A stretch of 6,703 bases of DNA from Actinomycetota bacterium. Its GTDB lineage: Bacteria; Actinomycetota; Actinomycetes; Actinomycetales; Cellulomonadaceae. Below, piece after piece: positions 6,170 through 6,703 of the stretch. The translations under genes were made by a program, and so were the position numbers. Every line of letters starts with the position of its first letter. Position 1 is the stretch's first letter. The stretch lies in assembly GCA_018898235.1 (NCBI GenBank), contig JAHIJU010000066.1, forward strand, positions 1-6,703. The letters are read 5' to 3'. A model generated the notes under the pieces. It worked only from the letters and a program-made list of their open reading frames with translations, searched no databases and had not been told where the DNA came from.

Positions 6170-6703
6170 ATGGCGGACACGACGGAGTTTGGACATGATC
6201 AGCTCGGGCATATTCTCGCGGATTACTTGCTCGAAGTGCCACGATTCCAGCGGGAGTTCTCCTGGGATGAACGCAATGTCACCGAGTACCTGGGCGATCT
6301 TGCCGAAGCGCGCCGGAAAAACGTGGACTACTTCATGGGTACGGTTGTCTTTGCGCGCCCCGATGCCGAGGATGGTCGACGGCAGATTGTCGATGGCCAG
6401 CAGCGTCTGGCGACGACGGCCATACTCCTAATTGCTGTTCGTGACCTACTCCAAGAGTACGGGAGGTTGCGGCAGGCCGAGGAGGTCGAGAAGCGCTTTC
6501 TTCGGGGCTATGTCATCTCAGCGGACGACGACGTCGAACGTCTCATCCTCAGTGCGTCCGATATTCCTTCGTACACAGCTCTCTTGGATCGCGCTGCACC
6601 GCTCCTTGAAGAGGGCGATCTGTTGAGGAAGGCCTACGAAGGGTGCATTGACCACCTGCGGGCGCTCGCACCTTCAGTCAAGGATTCTCGAAGGCTCGTA
6701 GAA
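6170..6703 (+). CDS. DUF262-domain protein (GmrSD/SspE type), 5' part only
   Basis: An ATG at 6170 with a good ribosome binding site opens a frame of 178 codons that continues past the window end without a stop. The N-terminus matches the DUF262 (GmrS-like) domain. VPRFQREFSWDERNV (23-37) is the family's 'P-x-(F/Y)-Q-R-x-(F/Y)-x-W' entry motif, YFMGTVVF (54-61) the following strand, and IVDGQQRLATTAILL (73-87) the signature loop with D75-G-Q-Q-R79. In this family the DGQQR motif belongs to a nucleotide-binding/hydrolysing, ParB-like fold. Characterised members restrict foreign DNA: GmrSD attacks glucosylated hydroxymethylcytosine phage DNA, and SspE acts with DNA phosphorothioation. Many members end in a DUF1524 HNH nuclease domain, which would lie outside this window. 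Residues 90-178 are charged and helical, as expected for the inter-domain region. A role in phage defence is likely by family. The modification it senses, if any, is unknown. Confidence 0.87.
   Translation, partial: MADTTEFGHDQLGHILADYLLEVPRFQREFSWDERNVTEYLGDLAEARRKNVDYFMGTVVFARPDAEDGRRQIVDGQQRLATTAILLIAVRDLLQEYGRLRQAEEVEKRFLRGYVISADDDVERLILSASDIPSYTALLDRAAPLLEEGDLLRKAYEGCIDHLRALAPSVKDSRRLVE

Noticed and set aside
6120..6626. Plus-strand open frames at 6120-6431 and 6432-6626
   Set aside because: They overlap the DUF262 gene in another frame; the frame from ATG 6170 carries the family motifs and a good ribosome binding site.
1..6703. CRISPR array, tRNA, rRNA, retron or other structured RNA
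   Set aside because: No regularly spaced repeats, no tRNA-like cloverleaf and no conserved RNA motif were found by eye. Short GC-rich hairpins are expected at this composition.

Overview
The window is very GC-rich. Its transposase types (IS256, IS1380, IS481) and its ribosomal-protein-L2-like segment both resemble actinobacterial sequences, so a high-GC actinomycete is the most likely source. This is accessory DNA: intact or near-intact defence and toxin-antitoxin type genes separated by remnants of three insertion sequences. No housekeeping operon, rRNA, tRNA or CRISPR array was seen.

Layout. (1) 1-190 has no gene I can support. (2) 191-1168, minus strand: a HEPN-domain protein with an intact R-x4-H motif, probably an RNase-type effector. 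(3) About 1211-2113, minus strand: the 3' two thirds of an IS256-family transposase with its DDE residues; the N-terminal part is gone. (4) 2313-3374, plus strand: a chimeric ORF that joins the central part of ribosomal protein L2 (without its N-terminus and its peptidyl-transferase C-terminal extension) to a helix-turn-helix, antitoxin-like C-terminal half. (5) 3343-4215, plus strand, overlapping the chimera: a zeta/PezT-type P-loop kinase toxin. (6) 4390 to about 5667, minus strand: an IS1380-family transposase lacking its N-terminus, fused directly to (7) about 5664-5930, minus strand: the N-terminal 88 or so residues of an IS481-family transposase. (8) 5931-6169: a perfect 14-bp inverted repeat and a gene-free gap. 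(9) From 6170 to the window end, plus strand: the N-terminal part of a DUF262 (GmrSD/SspE-type) protein that runs out of the window.

How the parts may work together. Genes 4 and 5 look like an antitoxin-toxin operon: the HTH protein is first, the kinase second, and the reading frames overlap. The unusual point is that the antitoxin reading frame extends upstream through about 165 residues of near-consensus L2 without a stop. The fusion is either a recombination accident kept in frame or a real L2-HTH fusion protein. A leaderless-type promoter just before a GTG at 2313 and a possible internal TTG start at 2916 would give a long (fused) and a short (antitoxin-only) product. The HEPN and DUF262 genes on either side suggest a defence-rich island repeatedly used as an insertion site. 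The products are not shown to work together; that is inference from proximity only.
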